DNA of 64,000 nt, taken from the NCBI RefSeq assembly GCF_015714725.1, contig NZ_WBKM01000331.1, positions 1-64,000 of the forward strand, read 5' to 3'. The notes below the pieces were generated by a model. The model was not told where the DNA came from and made no database searches. It saw nothing but the letters and a program-made list of their open reading frames with translations. The stretch is from Nostoc sp. WHI (lineage in GTDB: Bacteria > Cyanobacteriota > Cyanobacteriia > Cyanobacteriales > Nostocaceae). Within the stretch, counting starts at the first letter, position 1; each line of letters begins with the position of its first letter. Of the stretch, positions 63,609 through 64,000 are shown piece by piece. The translations under genes were made by a program, and so were the position numbers.

Positions 63609-63769
63609 GAGATTTAAGTCTGAAATACCAAATTCCTTTCGTAGCTTGAATATGAGCAAGTACTGATTTGATTTTATGGAGGCGAAATATAGTGATTGCT
63701 ATCGAATCACTAGCATAGCCCGGCCACCAATAATCATCGGTATTAATACTACATGACTATGATTGATAA

Positions 63770-63985
63770 TTATTTTTTAATTATTAATATACTATATTTT
63801 GAAGTGCGGAATATGGGTTTTATCTTCCCAGAACATATTTTCCAATCGATGGAGTTAACCCCAGCAGCTTGCACGCGGATCAGCACTTCGCCCTCACTTG
63901 GTTCAGGACGTAGAGCATTTTCATAGGTAATAATTTCTGGACTACCATAAGAATGAATATGCACTGCTTTCATTGTCGTCATCAT
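63770..63985 (-). pseudogene. Zinc-less alcohol dehydrogenase/quinone oxidoreductase, N-terminal fragment
   Basis: The frame starts at an ATG at 63985 with GAGGAG upstream and reads MKAVHIHSYGSPEIITYENA and GEVLIRVQAAGVNSIDWKI, the GroES-like N terminus of a medium-chain quinone-oxidoreductase-type enzyme. It turns to unrelated sequence after CSGKIKP and stops at 63770, 72 codons in all. The Rossmann domain is missing, so this is a remnant. The junction is near 63820. The ribosome site and start are intact. Confidence 0.8.
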
Positions 63986-64000
63986 GAATCTCCTCTTCAC

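Overview
The window is chromosome-like DNA from a filamentous cyanobacterium of the Nostoc type (Nostocales). The reasons are the many HIP1 octamers (GCGATCGC), short palindromic repeats typical of Nostoc, a fused transaldolase/phosphoglucose isomerase, an SLH-OprB porin, a ScyD/ScyE-type NHL protein, cyanobacterial STAND NTPases and Uma2 proteins. No rRNA, tRNA or CRISPR array was seen. The region is accessory in character: many single-copy enzymes, several decayed genes and at least five families of small inverted-repeat (MITE-like) elements.

Layout. 1-5.1 kb: a 21-bp tandem repeat, a Tat-leader SDR joined to a broken DUF1345 gene, a VAO-type flavin oxidase, a methyltransferase relic and a small membrane protein. 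5.5-14.1 kb: a STAND ATPase with TPRs, two divergent Uma2 genes, a photolyase, a PEP-CTERM surface protein and a Tat-exported multicopper oxidase. 14.4-17.5 kb: a two-gene signalling operon, a cNMP-binding histidine kinase and a receiver/glutaredoxin-like/thioredoxin-reductase-like fusion without redox cysteines. 17.9-23.9 kb: carbohydrate genes (AGE epimerase fused to STAS, GlgX), a DJ-1/PfpI protein and a CMD protein. 25.9-27.3 kb: a haem-oxygenase-like diiron-type protein followed by two tandem copies of a 61-aa peptide gene. 27.7-31.3 kb: an HTH/NB-ARC/WD40 protein. 31.7-32.7 kb: IS630 relics, one cut by a MITE. 32.8-34.7 kb: a bestrophin channel and a beta-carbonic anhydrase.

35-48 kb is the most unusual part: a long minus-strand array behind a strong palindromic operator candidate. 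It holds a six-domain CMD-EthD-EthD-VOC-SRPBCC-SnoaL fusion, an EthD-EthD-SnoaL protein, 3-hexulose-6-phosphate synthase (HPS), 6-phospho-3-hexuloisomerase (PHI), a GlcG/HbpS-VOC fusion, SDRs, an aldose-epimerase-like protein and SnoaL proteins. Fragments of EthD, VOC, alpha/beta-hydrolase and SDR genes lie among them and show repeated duplication and deletion. 49-52 kb: an F420-reductase-like oxidoreductase, a ScyD/ScyE protein and a CDGSH protein amid four copies of one MITE family. 53-61 kb: a plus-strand sugar-phosphate cluster, tal-pgi, gnd, zwf, HAD phosphatase, zinc-ribbon peptide and class I aldolase. 61.8-64 kb: the porin and a truncated alcohol dehydrogenase.

Working idea (inference): HPS and PHI make fructose 6-phosphate from formaldehyde and ribulose 5-phosphate, and Pgi, Zwf and Gnd return ribulose 5-phosphate while releasing CO2 and NADPH. 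Together the window encodes the carbon steps of a dissimilatory ribulose-monophosphate cycle (6-phosphogluconolactonase was not seen here), in an organism group not normally associated with it. The array of EthD/SnoaL/VOC/CMD/SDR proteins beside HPS-PHI suggests conversion of an aromatic or quinone-like compound that might release formaldehyde. The nearby carbonic anhydrase/bestrophin pair could handle inorganic carbon.
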